A stretch of DNA of 6,626 nt. Source: Candidatus Omnitrophota bacterium (lineage in GTDB: Bacteria; Omnitrophota; Gorgyraeia; JACOVV01). The stretch covers positions 1-6,626 of the forward strand of contig JACOVV010000179.1 in assembly GCA_016177145.1 (NCBI GenBank), written 5' to 3'. The notes beneath the pieces are model-generated. The model worked only from the letters and a program-made list of their open reading frames with translations, was not told where the DNA came from and ran no database searches. This document shows, piece by piece, positions 6,269 through 6,626 of the stretch. The position numbers were made by a program, and so were the translations under genes. Numbering within the stretch: the first letter of the stretch is position 1; each line of letters begins with the position of its first letter.

Positions 6269-6626
6269 TTAATTTTCACCTCTCTTAAATTCGATATAAA
6301 TACTAAAAGGCAGTTCTTCATGTTTCAAGTCCGTCGGGAACTGCGGGAAAGGAGCTGAATCTTTAATGCTTCGAATGGCGACTTGCCGGAGCAGATCGTT
6401 GGCCGAGGTGTCTTCTTTGAAAACCTGGATATCTTTCAAGAGTCCCTTTTGCCCAAGGATAAACGCCAGGTGGACGATTCCTGAACTCGAAAACCCGCCA
6501 TAATTCCTCTCCGCGCACGCCCGCACGCGGTCCCGGACAAGTTGATAATATTTCTGGTAGTTCATATCCTTTTCCAGATCACGCGGGATTTCGAACTTTG
6601 GCTTGCTCGGCGCTGTGGGAGGAGGA
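6269..6626 (-). CDS. TonB-like protein, C-terminal domain (5' end outside window)
   Basis: The frame is open to the window edge, so the N-terminus is missing. The visible 118 residues begin with a proline-rich stretch, PPPTAPSKPKFEIP, as in the periplasm-spanning linker of TonB proteins. A domain of about 95 residues follows with the TonB C-terminal pattern: YYQLVRDRVRACAERNY, then GIVHLAFILGQKGLLKDIQV, a helix with LLRQVAIRSIKDSAPFPQFP, and a last strand LPFSIYIEF. TonB couples the proton-motive force, through ExbB and ExbD, to outer-membrane receptors; related domains also occur in TolA-like proteins and in proteins of unknown partner, so the exact role is open. An internal ATG at 6565 is not taken as the start because the linker and the domain are continuous through it. 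The N-terminal membrane anchor would be upstream, outside the window. Confidence 0.78.
   Translation of the reverse strand, partial: PPPTAPSKPKFEIPRDLEKDMNYQKYYQLVRDRVRACAERNYGGFSSSGIVHLAFILGQKGLLKDIQVFKEDTSANDLLRQVAIRSIKDSAPFPQFPTDLKHEELPFSIYIEFKRGEN

Noticed and set aside
6250..6275. Possible terminator after the TonB-like gene, from GGCGCC followed shortly by TTTTT on the minus strand
   Set aside because: GGCGCC is a loop-less palindrome and no stem of useful length with a loop can be drawn next to the T run.
6094..6321. A 75-codon minus-strand frame across the rpsU start and promoter
   Set aside because: It overlaps the clear S21 gene in another frame, covers a consensus promoter and has no recognisable protein features.

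Overview
The window is a compact stretch of bacterial chromosome with every recognisable gene on the minus strand, so transcription runs from high to low coordinates. In transcription order it holds: the 3' end of a TonB-like gene (6269-6626, cut by the window edge); rpsU for ribosomal protein S21 (6008-6181); a two-domain M16 zinc peptidase with a lipoprotein-type signal (3380-6001); an RssA-like patatin phospholipase (2516-3316); a polytopic membrane protein of the UPF0104/LPG-synthase-TM family (1474-2511); a small Trm112-type zinc-ribbon protein (1389-1547); aroQ, type II 3-dehydroquinase (935-1375); efp, elongation factor P (353-916); and the 5' part of accB, the biotin carrier of acetyl-CoA carboxylase (1-337, cut by the window edge). 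No tRNA, rRNA, CRISPR, insertion sequence or phage gene was seen, and no gap longer than 90 bases lacks a gene.

Two transcription units can be proposed. A promoter with consensus -35 and -10 boxes (6221-6248) lies between the TonB-like gene and rpsU and should drive rpsU and the M16 peptidase, whose ribosome binding site is inside the end of rpsU. A second strong-looking promoter (3335-3363) lies in the 63-base gap after the M16 gene. It should drive patatin, membrane protein, trm112, aroQ, efp and accB, which are separated by 4-18 bases or overlap. The second unit mixes envelope-lipid functions (patatin, UPF0104 protein) with core metabolism and translation (AroQ, EF-P, AccB). The aroQ-efp-accB order is a common bacterial housekeeping cluster.

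The organism is a bacterium, probably with an outer membrane: TonB-like C-terminal domain, lipoprotein signal peptide, moderate GC content. The short 57-residue S21 and the mix of genes would fit a deep-branching Gram-negative lineage (for example Nitrospirota- or Omnitrophota-like), but I cannot place it from sequence alone.

I see no convincing new system. The best second looks are: (i) the end of the UPF0104 gene, where one missing A in an A5 run would explain an odd 74-base overlap and restore a textbook ATGA junction with trm112; (ii) the TTG-started M16 lipoprotein, whose second half has lost every metal ligand; (iii) the two strong promoters, one with an almost absent leader; and (iv) the TonB/M16 neighbourhood, which loosely recalls ferredoxin-uptake (Fus) loci.
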